NCBI RefSeq assembly: GCF_009905725.1
Contig: NZ_JAAAKV010000006.1
Location: 352,348-416,347 of the forward strand
DNA from: Emticicia sp. CRIBPO
GTDB lineage: Bacteria; Bacteroidota; Bacteroidia; Cytophagales; Spirosomataceae
DNA: 64,000 bases
Direction of reading: 5' to 3'
Positions within the stretch are counted from its first letter, which is position 1. Each line of letters starts with the position of its first letter. The notes beneath the pieces were generated by a model, which was not told where the DNA came from, made no database searches, and saw only the letters and a list, made by a program, of their open reading frames with translations. The translations under genes were made by a program, and so were the position numbers. Below, piece by piece: positions 1 through 8,981 of the stretch.

Positions 1-1
1 G

Positions 2-973
2 TTTGACACCACCAAGTTCGAGAAAAACAGGCTTGGCCTCGTGCACTGGATGCTGAACGATAAAAACCCGCTGACAGCACGGGTATATGTGAACCGCATC
101 TGGGAGCAGTTTTTCGGAAGAGGCATCGTAAAAACCACCGGCGATTTCGGGATGCAGGGTGAACTTCCGACCAATCCCGAACTGCTGGACTGGCTGGCGG
201 TTGACTTCCGTGAACATCACTGGAATATCAAAAGACTTGTCAAACAAATGGTGTTGTCAGCCACTTATCGCCAGTCTTCCAAAATCACAGAAAAACATAA
301 AAAGACCGACCCGGAAAATATTTACCTGGCCAGGGCTTCCAGACTGAGATTACCTGCCGAAAATATCCGAGACCATGTCTTGTCTTCCTCAGGGCTCCTC
401 AATGAAGAAATCGGCGGACCAAGTATCAAGCCTTATCAGCCGAAAGGCCTGTGGGAAGTGGCTACTTCGGGAAGGGGGTCCCTTTCAAAATATGTGCAGG
501 ACCACGACGGCGACCTTTACAGAAGGGGAATGTATGTGTTTATCAAACGGACCGTGCCGCCTCCGTCCATGCTGATCTTCGACGCCAGCAACCGCGACCA
601 GTGTGAGGTGCAGCGTGGCCGTACCAGCACCCCGCTGCAGGCTCTGGCGATGATGAACGACCCGCAGGTGATGGAAGCTTCAAGGGTGCTCGCAGAGGCT
701 TTGATTACGGAAAACAGCAGCGATGATCAGAAGCTTGAAAGTGCCTTCAGGAAAATCATCTGCCGGAAACCTACATCCAAAGAATCCGGTATCCTGAAAC
801 AATACTTCACTTCGGAATCGGACTATTTCAAAAAGAACCCGAAAAAAGCAGACAGTCTGTTGAAAATCGGGGAATTTAAAGGTAAGGACTTAAAAAATAA
901 AACGGCTACCGCTGCCATGATGCAGACCATCCAGATGGTTTATAACATGGAAGAGGCCATTGTGAGAATCTGA
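2..973 (+). CDS. PSD1 (DUF1553) domain protein, 5' end outside window
   Basis: C-terminal part of a Planctomycete-type cytochrome-associated protein. The frame is open back to base 2, so the gene begins upstream; the GTG at 41 lies inside the conserved domain and is not a start. Typical DUF1553 features are an Asn-Pro-Leu-Thr-Ala-Arg-Val block near the beginning, NRIWEQFFGRGIVKT, a GELPTNPELLDWLA block and, later, RGRTSTPLQALAMMNDP. Known members usually carry an N-terminal cytochrome c and a DUF1549 domain, which would lie before this window. A DUF1501 gene starts 13 bp after the stop, the usual partner. Role: probably an extracytoplasmic redox or binding protein; the reaction is unknown for the family. 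Confidence 0.88.
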   Translation, partial: FDTTKFEKNRLGLVHWMLNDKNPLTARVYVNRIWEQFFGRGIVKTTGDFGMQGELPTNPELLDWLAVDFREHHWNIKRLVKQMVLSATYRQSSKITEKHKKTDPENIYLARASRLRLPAENIRDHVLSSSGLLNEEIGGPSIKPYQPKGLWEVATSGRGSLSKYVQDHDGDLYRRGMYVFIKRTVPPPSMLIFDASNRDQCEVQRGRTSTPLQALAMMNDPQVMEASRVLAEALITENSSDDQKLESAFRKIICRKPTSKESGILKQYFTSESDYFKKNPKKADSLLKIGEFKGKDLKNKTATAAMMQTIQMVYNMEEAIVRI

Positions 974-986
974 AAATCAAGCCATC

Positions 987-2444
987 ATGGAAAACGAATT
1001 TTTAAAGAATAAACTCAACATTACCCGGAGACATTTCCTGGGTAAAACAGCGGTAGGCCTCGGATCTGCCGCCCTGGGATCATTACTTATCCCGGACCTT
1101 TTCAAAGGTTCAGCAGGTGATCTGGCCAGCGATCTGCCTTTGGGTCTGGCTCATTTTGCCCCTAAGGCCAAAAGAGTCATTTATTTGTTTCAGAACGGTG
1201 CCCCGTCACAGCTGGAGAGCTTTGACTACAAGCCCATGCTCAATAAAATGGCCGGGGAAGACTTGCCGGAATCTATCCGGGGCGGACAAAGGCTGACCGG
1301 TATGACCGCCAGCCAGACCAAGTTTCCCTTGATAGGTTCTTATTTCGGATTCAAGCAATACGGTAAATCAGGAGCCTGGATCAGCGACCTGTTCCCGAAT
1401 ATCGGCAGCATTGCTGATGACATCTGTATCGTCAGAACCATGAATACCGAAGCCATCAACCATGACCCTGCCCTTACTTTTATGCAGACCGGTGCCCAGG
1501 TGGGCAACCGCCCGAGCATGGGAGCCTGGGTGAGCTACGGATTGGGCAGCGAAAACAAAAACCTTCCGGCATTCTGCGTACTGCTTTCGAGGGGAAGAGG
1601 CAACGGCCAGGGCGTTTATTCCAAACTCTGGACCAACGGCTTCCTGGATTCTACCCACCAGGGGGTGGTGTTCAGCAGCGGAGAAGACCCTATTTTATAC
1701 CTTAATGACGCCGAAGGCACAGACAAGGAAGCCCGCAGAAGAATGCTGGATAAACTGGCGGAACTCAATCACGAAGGTTTTGAGAAAAGCGGAGATCCGG
1801 AAGTGCAGGCCAAAGTACAGCAGTATGAAATGGCTTACCGGATGCAGACAGCCGTGCCTGAATTAACCGACTTATCAAAAGAGCCTGATCATATCATTAA
1901 AATGTACGGTCCTGAGTGCCTCGTGCCGGGAACCTACGCCGCCAATGCCCTTCTGGCCAGGAAACTGTCGGAATCAGGGGTCCGCTTTGTACAATTGTAT
2001 CACCAGGGCTGGGACCAGCACGGTAACCTGCCCGGCGAAATGCCGCTTCAGGCCCAGGATTCAGACAGACCGTCTGCGGCACTGATCAAAGACCTTAAAC
2101 AAAGAGGACTGCTGGATGAAACACTGGTAATCTGGGGTGGTGAATTTGGCCGCACCAACTATTGCCAGGGCAATTTCACAAAAGACAATTACGGACGTGA
2201 CCACCACCCGAGGGCCTACAGCATCTGGATGGCCGGTGGTGGAGTAAAACCGGGTGTGGTATATGGTGAAACCGATGAATTCGGATATAACATTGTCAAA
2301 GATCCGGTGCATATCCATGATTTTCATGCCACCATTATGCACCTGATGGGCCTGAACCATGAACAGCTCACCTATAAACACCTGGGACGCCGATATCGTC
2401 TTACAGATGTGGCAGGAAAAGTCATTCCGGGTTTGATGGTGTAA
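987..2444 (+). CDS. DUF1501 family protein with Tat signal
   Basis: 485-residue DUF1501 protein (sulfatase/alkaline-phosphatase-like fold). Residues 12-35 form a twin-arginine signal (TRRHFLGK followed by a hydrophobic Ala/Gly/Leu stretch), so it is exported folded. Family blocks include QNGAPSQLESFDYKP near residue 70, the VRFVQLYHQGWDQHGN region near 335, GGEFGRTNY near 385 and a C-terminal HDFHATIMHLMGL segment. It follows the PSD1 gene by 13 bp, the standard pairing in Planctomycetes and Cytophagales. The catalytic role of DUF1501 proteins is not established. A second DUF1501 protein lies at 24576-26003 beside a second PSD1 domain. Confidence 0.9.
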   Translation: MENEFLKNKLNITRRHFLGKTAVGLGSAALGSLLIPDLFKGSAGDLASDLPLGLAHFAPKAKRVIYLFQNGAPSQLESFDYKPMLNKMAGEDLPESIRGGQRLTGMTASQTKFPLIGSYFGFKQYGKSGAWISDLFPNIGSIADDICIVRTMNTEAINHDPALTFMQTGAQVGNRPSMGAWVSYGLGSENKNLPAFCVLLSRGRGNGQGVYSKLWTNGFLDSTHQGVVFSSGEDPILYLNDAEGTDKEARRRMLDKLAELNHEGFEKSGDPEVQAKVQQYEMAYRMQTAVPELTDLSKEPDHIIKMYGPECLVPGTYAANALLARKLSESGVRFVQLYHQGWDQHGNLPGEMPLQAQDSDRPSAALIKDLKQRGLLDETLVIWGGEFGRTNYCQGNFTKDNYGRDHHPRAYSIWMAGGGVKPGVVYGETDEFGYNIVKDPVHIHDFHATIMHLMGLNHEQLTYKHLGRRYRLTDVAGKVIPGLMV

Positions 2445-2562
2445 GAAAATTGGAATGGATAGGCACCAAGGTAATTCTACCATTACACTTGTCTTTTGAA
2501 AAGATAAAACATTAACGCGTTCGGGCCGGGCCTGATCAAAACAAGATATTGACAATCGTCTG

Positions 2563-4716
2563 ATGAATAAAATTTTAAAGCTCTCTTCCTGGCTACTTCT
2601 GGGGCTCAACTGCCTTTTACTCTTCTTGCTGGTTTTTGATGAAAAACTGATCATTCCGTTAAACCTGAGTCCGCTGGGCAGAATGCACCCTTTGCTGCTG
2701 CACCTGCCGATCGGTTTTGTGGTGATCATGATTTTATTCATCTTTCTGAAAGGAGAATTTGAGTCCGGAAGCTTTGAAAAGATCCTCAGGCTCAGTGTCA
2801 CATTTGTAGCCCTCACTTCAGTCGTTGCGGCTTTGATGGGCCTGTTTTTATCCAGGGAAACCGGGTATGATCCCAAAGCCTTGTTGTGGCACAAATGGAC
2901 CGGGGCAGGTCTTAGTTTTGTAGCTTATCTGTTTTTTGTGGCCTTTGATAGCATTTATCATAATTTCAGCACCTTCAAATCTGCCTCTTTCGGATTACTG
3001 GTATTGATTTCTGTTGCGGGACATTTCGGTGCGGAGATCACCCACGGAGAAAACTACCTGTTTGAAGCCTTTGCCAAAAAAGCAGAAAAGAAACCCTTCT
3101 CTGATAAACAGGCCGTTTACGAAGCCGCCATCCTGCCTATCCTGGAAGCCAAATGCATGTCTTGTCATAACGATCAGAAGACGAAAGGCGAACTCAATAT
3201 GAGTACCATTGCCAAAATGATGAAGGGAGGTAAAAACGGCCCTCTCTTTGTCGCCGGAGATGCCTTAAACAGTCACCTGACCAAGCGGGTCAATCTGCCG
3301 GTTGAGCAGAAAGAGCACATGCCGCCTAAAGGCAAGCCTCAGCTGACGGGGGATGAAATAGCCCTGTTAAGTGCCTGGATTACGGAAGGTGCAGATTTTA
3401 AGAAATCTTTCGCGGCTTTTCCCGGGCAATCCAAAACCAAAGCCCTGGCCCTGAAACTGGTCAACGCAGAAGAGGCAGCTCCGGAAAAAACCTATACATT
3501 TTCTGCAGCTTCAGAATCAGACCTGAAAGAAGTCAATACCCCTTTTTGTTCCGTATTTCCGCTGGCAGCCGGCTCACCGGCTTTACAGGCAGAGTTTTAT
3601 GTGACCAAAAAATACGATAAAAAAGCCCTCGAAAACCTTTCCAAAGTGAAAGACCAGATCGTCGTGCTGAACCTGGCCAAAATGCCTGTGACCGATGAGG
3701 ACATCAACCAGATCTCAGGATTTAAGAACCTGGAAAAGCTGGTCCTGAACCAGACCGATATCAAAGGCAATACTTTACAGGAATTGAAAAAGTGTAAAAA
3801 CCTCTATTCACTGGCCCTCGCCAATACCAAAATCAGCAAAGAGAACCTCCTCAAAGTACTGGACATGCCTTCGCTGAAAGAAGTCTTCTTATGGAGCACC
3901 GCTCTTGACGAAACCGCCTTGGCTGAACTGAAGAAGAAATACAACAAGATAAACTTTGATTACGGCTATGTGCCGGCTCCGAATGAGATCCTCCAGCTAA
4001 ACCCTCCGGTACTGGTCAATGAAGAGTTTATCATCAAAGGAAAAACAGGGATACAATTCAAACACCCATTGAAAGAGGTGAAGATCAGGTATACTGTAGA
4101 TGGTTCGGAACCGGATTCGCTGAATTCACCGCTCTATTCACAACCGGTCTTCATTGACAGCTACGCCAAAGTAAGAGCACTGGCCACCAAAGACAAGTGG
4201 CTGGCCAGCGAGCAGGTAGAGTATACTTTCTTCAAATCCAATTATTCTCCGGATACGGCTTATTTAATAAAATCGCCGGATCCGAAGCATATGGGAAAAG
4301 GAGGCAAAACACTCATTGACCTTAAAAAGGGGTCGAGCGACAACTTCAATGAGCAAAGTTGGATAGCTTACAGGGGAAAGGATATGGAAGCCCTGTTTGA
4401 ATTCAAAGCTCCCCAGCCGGTTGGTGGTGTCAATATCAGTTACCTTCTGAAAACAGATTCTTACATTATGCCTCCTTCAGTGGTGGAAATCTGGTCGGGT
4501 GATGATAAATCTTCTCTGAAGCTTGTCGGCAAGGCAACCCCCGCAGCTCCGGAAAAGATGGAACCAAAAAATAATGCGGCTATTAATATCTCATTACCTA
4601 AAGGACAGGTAAAATACATTAAACTGGTCGTTAAGCCCCTGGCTAAGCTGCCGAAATGGCATCCCGGCAAAGGCGAACCGGCCTGGTTTTTCGTGGATGA
4701 AGTATTTTTCTATTAA
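2563..4716 (+). CDS. Mosaic protein: membrane domain, cytochrome c, LRR-like and CHB_HEX_C-like domains
   Basis: 717 residues. Residues 1-160 hold about four to five hydrophobic helices with a HPLLLHLPIGFVVIMI segment, like DUF2231-type membrane domains. A Planctomycete-type cytochrome c follows, with heme motif CMSCH near residue 198 and the downstream HMPPKGKPQLTGDEIALL block. Residues about 360-470 resemble irregular leucine-rich repeats. Residues about 505-565 contain VRYTVDGSEPDS-like sequence (read as IRYTVDGSEPDS), typical of the chitobiase/hexosaminidase C-terminal fold. The last 140 residues look like a discoidin-type beta sandwich. This is a membrane-anchored electron carrier with possible glycan- or surface-binding modules outside. 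It lies 118 bp after the DUF1501 gene and may belong to the same operon. The same membrane plus cytochrome start occurs in the 22080 gene. Confidence 0.78.
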   Translation: MNKILKLSSWLLLGLNCLLLFLLVFDEKLIIPLNLSPLGRMHPLLLHLPIGFVVIMILFIFLKGEFESGSFEKILRLSVTFVALTSVVAALMGLFLSRETGYDPKALLWHKWTGAGLSFVAYLFFVAFDSIYHNFSTFKSASFGLLVLISVAGHFGAEITHGENYLFEAFAKKAEKKPFSDKQAVYEAAILPILEAKCMSCHNDQKTKGELNMSTIAKMMKGGKNGPLFVAGDALNSHLTKRVNLPVEQKEHMPPKGKPQLTGDEIALLSAWITEGADFKKSFAAFPGQSKTKALALKLVNAEEAAPEKTYTFSAASESDLKEVNTPFCSVFPLAAGSPALQAEFYVTKKYDKKALENLSKVKDQIVVLNLAKMPVTDEDINQISGFKNLEKLVLNQTDIKGNTLQELKKCKNLYSLALANTKISKENLLKVLDMPSLKEVFLWSTALDETALAELKKKYNKINFDYGYVPAPNEILQLNPPVLVNEEFIIKGKTGIQFKHPLKEVKIRYTVDGSEPDSLNSPLYSQPVFIDSYAKVRALATKDKWLASEQVEYTFFKSNYSPDTAYLIKSPDPKHMGKGGKTLIDLKKGSSDNFNEQSWIAYRGKDMEALFEFKAPQPVGGVNISYLLKTDSYIMPPSVVEIWSGDDKSSLKLVGKATPAAPEKMEPKNNAAINISLPKGQVKYIKLVVKPLAKLPKWHPGKGEPAWFFVDEVFFY

Positions 4717-4750
4717 AGTTGCGTGGACGGGCTACCCATTGTGGTTAATT

Positions 4751-5293
4751 TCACATTTTGTCTTTAAACGGAATTTTGTTTTTGTAATTCCAGAAAGCTG
4801 AAACGTTGACAATTTTCCATTTACCATCAGCCTTTTCCATCAGCCTTACCTCTTTGCTGTGCAGGTAGTACGTTTTTTTGGAATCGCTGTTAAACTGATC
4901 CCAGGTGAGGTGGGCAGTGTTATTACCGAAAAAACGTACCTTGAGGTTTTCCCTCTTCACCACCGGGTGGCTGCTTACCCCCTCCGCTTCTTTTTCTTCG
5001 GGGTTTTCCTTAATATATTTCCCAAGATTATTATTGATCGCATTCCAGCCCACGCTGGCGTCAAATGTACCGTCTGAGTTACTCCAGGCTTGATAAGCGT
5101 AGTCGTTATGAACAAATTTATCCTGCCAGCAGTTGTAGTCGCGTCTGAAGAAGCAGTCTGTTTCTTCCTGTATAGTCGCCATGATTTCGGCTTTCGCTTT
5201 CTCCTCATCAAAAGGAGTAGAAGACTGGCTGGTCTGACAGGAGCTGAAGCAGCATCCTATCAAAAGAGCAAAGGAGGCATAATATGTTTTCAT
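4751..5293 (-). CDS. SnoaL/NTF2-like lipoprotein
   Basis: 180 residues with a lipoprotein signal (hydrophobic core then FSSC, Cys at about 19). The rest fits the NTF2-like cone fold: an N-terminal helix with paired acidic residues, then repeated aromatic strands such as VRFFGNNTAHLTWDQF and a C-terminal KADGKWKIVNVSAFW strand, which is the signature of DUF4440/SnoaL-type proteins. Such lipoproteins are common in Bacteroidota and are often of unknown ligand. It is transcribed away from the kinase gene at 5573, with an AT-rich inverted repeat in the shared upstream region. Confidence 0.75.
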   Translation of the reverse strand: MKTYYASFALLIGCCFSSCQTSQSSTPFDEEKAKAEIMATIQEETDCFFRRDYNCWQDKFVHNDYAYQAWSNSDGTFDASVGWNAINNNLGKYIKENPEEKEAEGVSSHPVVKRENLKVRFFGNNTAHLTWDQFNSDSKKTYYLHSKEVRLMEKADGKWKIVNVSAFWNYKNKIPFKDKM

Positions 5294-5409
5294 CGTTTTA
5301 TGTTGATTAAAAATTGAGAATTTATAAGCTCTTTACAGTTGCATGGCTATGGCTTTCTCATTCAATCAATAACATCCTTGCGTTATGCAATATAATAAAA
5401 ATAAAAATC

Positions 5410-5446
5410 ATATTTCCAAATATTTTTAAATATTTTCTGGAAATAT
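5410..5446. repeat. AT-rich inverted repeat between divergent genes
   Basis: Arms ATATTTCCA (5410-5418) and TGGAAATAT (5438-5446) are perfect, and inside them AATATTT (5419-5425) pairs with AAATATT (5428-5434), leaving a 2-nt loop and a 3-nt bulge. It sits in the 279-bp spacer between the divergent genes starting at 5293 and 5573. It has no GC-rich stem, so it is more likely an operator or a cruciform than a terminator. Confidence 0.55.
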
Positions 5447-5572
5447 TTATATTATTTTAGGTGTCTTTTTGACGCGAATTTCTTCTTTACTCAAATTATT
5501 AATATTTTTTAAAAACTTATGCCGTTCACCTCCTATATTAGGGTCAGGAAATAACCTTAAGATTACTATACA

Positions 5573-6637
5573 TTGGATCATCAATTGCAGGCATTCGGGC
5601 TGAATCCGGAAGAATATGAACTCGTAAAGTTCGGTTCTGGGCACATCAATCATACTTACCTGGTCAGGTCGCTCACCGGTAAACCGGACTTCATTCTTCA
5701 GAAGATCAACACCTATGTTTTTAAAACACCGGAGGACATCGACCGGAACCTGGAAAACACCGCTGAGTTTTTAGCAGCACATTACCCTGATTACCTGTTT
5801 ATCAGCCCAGTAAAAACCCTGTCCGGAGAAGGTCTGATGATCGATAACGGAGAATACTGGAGGCTCTCTCCTTTTATCCGTGGCTCTTTCTCGATCAATG
5901 AAGCCAGTGACCCGGAGCAATCTTACGAAGCAGCCAGGCAATTCGGCATCCTGACCCGTAACCTGCACGGCATGCCCGTTTCAGAACTCAACCCGACGAT
6001 CCCCGGTTTTCATGACCTGGCCTGGCGGTTTGAGCAATTCAAAGAGGCGATTGCCCATGCGTCTGAAGAGAGAAAATCAACGGCGGCTGAGCTGATTGCA
6101 TCGTTTCAGGGAAGACAAGCCCTGGTAGACCAGTACATTCAGATTATAGAAGATAAAGATTATCCCCAAAGGATGATCCACCACGACACGAAGATCAACA
6201 ACGTCCTGTTCGATAAAAAAACGCAGAAAGGCCTTTGCGTCTGTGACCTCGACACGCTGATGCCGGGCAAGATCATCTCAGACCTCGGCGACATGGTCAG
6301 GACCTACGTTTGTGAGGAATCAGAGGAAAGTACCGCTTTCGACAAAATCAAAGTCAGGGAGCCCTATTACGAAGCCCTGATGAAAGGCTACCTCTCCGAA
6401 ATGAAAGACCTGCTGACCGAATCTGAAAAAGCCAGCCTTTTCTACTCCGGCCAGTTCATGATCTACATGCAGGGACTCCGCTTTCTGAGCGACTACCTCA
6501 ACAGCGACGTCTACTACCCCATCAAATACCCGGAACACAACCTCAACCGGGCCAAAAACCAACTGGCACTGCTGGAGGATTTGGAGGAGAGGAAAGGGGT
6601 GTTGGAAGGGGTGATTGGGGGGATATTGGGGGAGTAG
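5573..6637 (+). CDS. Aminoglycoside-phosphotransferase-fold kinase (NahK-like)
   Basis: 354 residues of the APH/choline-kinase fold. Visible motifs are an N-terminal glycine-rich nucleotide loop (FGSGHINHTYLV), the catalytic HHDTKINNVLFD loop near residue 205 and the metal-binding CDLDTLMPGKIISDLGD block near 225. The DLDT-MPG form is like N-acetylhexosamine 1-kinases and related sugar kinases, so phosphorylation of a free sugar is the likeliest role, though this is inference. The start is TTG at 5573: the frame has a stop at 5558-5560 and no ATG before the glycine loop. No sugar-nucleotide gene lies beside it. Confidence 0.8.
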   Translation: MDHQLQAFGLNPEEYELVKFGSGHINHTYLVRSLTGKPDFILQKINTYVFKTPEDIDRNLENTAEFLAAHYPDYLFISPVKTLSGEGLMIDNGEYWRLSPFIRGSFSINEASDPEQSYEAARQFGILTRNLHGMPVSELNPTIPGFHDLAWRFEQFKEAIAHASEERKSTAAELIASFQGRQALVDQYIQIIEDKDYPQRMIHHDTKINNVLFDKKTQKGLCVCDLDTLMPGKIISDLGDMVRTYVCEESEESTAFDKIKVREPYYEALMKGYLSEMKDLLTESEKASLFYSGQFMIYMQGLRFLSDYLNSDVYYPIKYPEHNLNRAKNQLALLEDLEERKGVLEGVIGGILGE

Positions 6638-6744
6638 AACTCTGTTGTTAGCATTACACATTTCTATTATGAGAATGTCTTTTTTAATATGGTTTTTTTA
6701 TGCAACTTTGCAAACAATATCATATAACTTACAACAAAAAGCGA

Positions 6745-7545
6745 ATGAAGCAGTTTTTGTCCGCCCTAACTTTAGTGATTCTTTTTGCAGGATGTAAAAA
6801 AGGATATACAGATCCCACTTCCGGGCTTCATATTGTACCTCCAAAGATAAAACAAATAAAAACAGACCACTACTCGTATGATTTTATTTACGATGCTTCA
6901 TCAAGTAAAATTGACAAAATCATTGTTAACTATTTATACGATGTTGACCATGTGAAAAAATCAAGACTGGATGCGACATATACTTTTGAGTACGATAAAG
7001 AAAACAAGGTAATTACTGCAAATGCAGACCGGGTAGTGAATCAGGTACTGCTGGTCAATATGGACGAGGAATACAAATTTTCTTATGCAGATGGAAGAAT
7101 CCATTCAGTTGAAACTGATCCGGCGTATTCCATCGCATTAAACACTTTAAGCATTTACGACTATGATCTCTCCGGCAACCTGATCAAGGCTCAGAACGAA
7201 GATACTTCGAATGAATACCGTTACATTAATAATGTACTTACCCGCTCAATACATACAGCAATAAACGGTAGTATCAGCGATGAATACGAGTATAAGTTCA
7301 GTCAATACAAAAACCCGACAAATTCATTGGATAAAGCGATAGCTATACTAATAAATAAAAACTTATACGGACCATCATCTGACCCTGCCATATCTCTGCA
7401 AAATAATTATCTTTCATCCAGAGATGAAGTTCAGTATATAGTTTTGGAAGCCAAAAAGAATTATCCGACAAAGGTGTTAATCAAGTCTCAGCTTAATTCA
7501 CAGAAATTCACGTCAAACCTGGCTTTTGAATATTTTGACTTTTGA
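6745..7545 (+). CDS. Paralogous YD-like lipoprotein, copy 1
   Basis: 266-residue lipoprotein. The ATG at 6745 is chosen over 6700 because it gives a proper signal peptide ending in LFAGC followed by two lysines. The mature part is rich in Tyr and Asp strands, with YDYDLSGNLIKAQN resembling YD/RHS repeats, and it carries the motif FSQYKNPTNSLDKA that recurs in the copies at 10555 and 16504. The domain looks like the DUF4595-type beta-rich lipoproteins of Bacteroidota. It is probably surface- or periplasm-exposed; its function is unknown. The surrounding DNA is AT-rich. Confidence 0.72.
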   Translation: MKQFLSALTLVILFAGCKKGYTDPTSGLHIVPPKIKQIKTDHYSYDFIYDASSSKIDKIIVNYLYDVDHVKKSRLDATYTFEYDKENKVITANADRVVNQVLLVNMDEEYKFSYADGRIHSVETDPAYSIALNTLSIYDYDLSGNLIKAQNEDTSNEYRYINNVLTRSIHTAINGSISDEYEYKFSQYKNPTNSLDKAIAILINKNLYGPSSDPAISLQNNYLSSRDEVQYIVLEAKKNYPTKVLIKSQLNSQKFTSNLAFEYFDF

Positions 7546-7767
7546 CCGGAACAAGAAAACTCTTTAATTTGAAATATGTACAATGATGAACCTGACTATT
7601 ATTCATTTTTGAATTCACACAAGTAGATGATTAGGCTCTTATTCTGACAATGGCACTATTAAAACTGGAAAAATTATGTATAATCTCATTGCTATTTTTA
7701 CCTTATCCTAAAGTTGGGAGGCTCCCCCTTGTAAAGTATAAAGCTGTTGATAATTTAGTAGTCATCA

Positions 7768-8232
7768 TCACAATATATCACTTGCTTTTGGCACTTTTTT
7801 ATTTTTATAAATATCCAAAACCATTTGTTTTGATGGCTCGTGTCCCAGCTCAAAAGATTTTAACAAGTGATATAAAGACATTTTTCTGGTAATTACATCA
7901 CCACTATACATATTAATTTGATCTATATAAACTTTATCTGTTAGAAAGGAGTACACATGGTAATGTGCTTCAGGACAATTGTATTTATTCGCCATTATTA
8001 ATGAATAAAAATAAAATTCAGGCCACTTATCTTTTAATATGTAATAATTAGAAGCTACGTTGTAAGATTTAAAATCTCCGTTATTAAGGGCATTCATCAA
8101 CTCTCCATGAATAACCGCAACTTCTTCTTGACTAACATTAATTATTTGGCTTTCTCTTTTATCCTTACATGCAGGAGAAAGCAATAAAAAAATGCAACAG
8201 AAAGTATGATTAATTCTTTTTATCGTCTCCAT
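7768..8232 (-). CDS. Hypothetical lipoprotein
   Basis: 154 residues if started at the ATG at 8232, which gives a signal peptide with lipobox LSPAC; an ATG at 8256 would lengthen the N-terminus by eight residues. The mature protein is helical, with no motif I recognise. The segment LLKSFELGHEPSKQMVLDIYKN recalls the end of a Sel1/TPR-like helical repeat. It lies in an AT-rich stretch with broken small genes. The function is unknown. Confidence 0.55.
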   Translation of the reverse strand: METIKRINHTFCCIFLLLSPACKDKRESQIINVSQEEVAVIHGELMNALNNGDFKSYNVASNYYILKDKWPEFYFYSLIMANKYNCPEAHYHVYSFLTDKVYIDQINMYSGDVITRKMSLYHLLKSFELGHEPSKQMVLDIYKNKKVPKASDIL

Positions 8233-8278
8233 TTTCAAAATACTATCAGACTTCAAATTTTACTTGTTCCAAAGATTC

Positions 8279-8489
8279 CTACACATTAATAGCGGATTCA
8301 ACTTTAGTGCATTTCCATTCATCCGTATTATCATTCCAGCTACACTGAACATGTCTCACAGACTTTCTTAATCTGGCAAAAAAAGGTCGGAGAATAGAAT
8401 ACTATGCGGCATTCATAGCCACATTCTAATACATATTTCTCTCTTGATTGCTTTGCCCAACTTGCTAAAACATCAATTACAGAAACCAT
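8279..8489 (-). pseudogene. Small gene broken by an A7/T7 homopolymer frameshift
   Basis: Reading the minus strand from the ATG at 8489 gives about 37 codons (MVSVIDVLASWAKQSREK...), then a run of seven T (plus-strand A7 at 8378-8384). In frame it reads on only to a TAG about a dozen codons later. Removing one T opens a further 32 or so codons ending NDNTDEWKCTKVESAINV with a stop at 8279-8281. The frame also runs back into the end of the gene upstream, so the original start may differ. Unrecognised product of roughly 70-80 residues. The frameshift could be decay, phase variation or a sequencing error. Confidence 0.5.
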
Positions 8490-8496
8490 TCCCGTC

Positions 8497-8890
8497 TTAA
8501 CAGCCTTCAACTTTATTTCGCAATGCCCATTTATCGTCTTTTTTATACAGTTCTATTTTTTGAAATAGCTTTGTTAAACCACCTGAATTATTAAGTTTCT
8601 CGGAGACGAAAATCTCAAATTTAAACAAATCAAAAGTAATTGAGTCATCCTCTAAAAAGTCAAATGATACGATGTCCCCATTATCAAACTCAACTGTACA
8701 ACCTGACCCATGAATTGAATACTCAATTTTCCCCTCATTATCTAAAAAGCCTGTTCTCTTAACCAACCCTTGCCAATATAGTTTACACGGGTTTTTAACC
8801 TCAAACATATTAAAAAAAAAGATGGATTGCGGTGTTAATCCTGCTTACATATAGTTCCAATAAGTTTTGTACTTCTTCTATTTGAACCAT
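8497..8890 (-). pseudogene. DUF6896-like immunity-type gene, frameshifted at a T9 run
   Basis: An intact 103-codon frame starts at 8808, but the true gene seems to begin at the ATG at 8890, which is preceded by a purine-rich AAGATGAG. The first 26 codons (MVQIEEVQNLLELYVSRIN...) end at a T9 run (plus-strand A9 at 8812-8820). Deleting one T joins them to the 103-codon frame and gives a 130-residue protein. The joined product has the layout I recall for DUF6896: an N-terminal helix, then LDNEGKIEYSIHGSGCTVEF and a FDFL-D-ITFDLFKFEIF region. DUF6896 proteins are often found as putative immunity genes. Translation from 8808 alone would lack the first helix. Confidence 0.5.
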
Positions 8891-8981
8891 CTCATCTTAT
8901 TTCCTGGTTTATTTGTCTGATTTGAAAGATTTACTAATTGAGCTACCAACTCGATAAGCTCATAGATTAATACGAAATGTG

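Noticed and set aside
2470..2490. Weak hairpin after the DUF1501 gene as terminator
   Set aside because: Only a 5-bp AT stem and no clear T tract.
2061..2894. 277-codon minus-strand frame across the DUF1501 and mosaic genes
   Set aside because: Overlaps two well-supported genes and has no motif.
7650..7892. 80-codon plus-strand open frame
   Set aside because: Sits opposite and beside the minus-strand lipoprotein gene, low-complexity composition (Leu, Tyr and Lys rich), no signal or motif; probably chance in AT-rich DNA.
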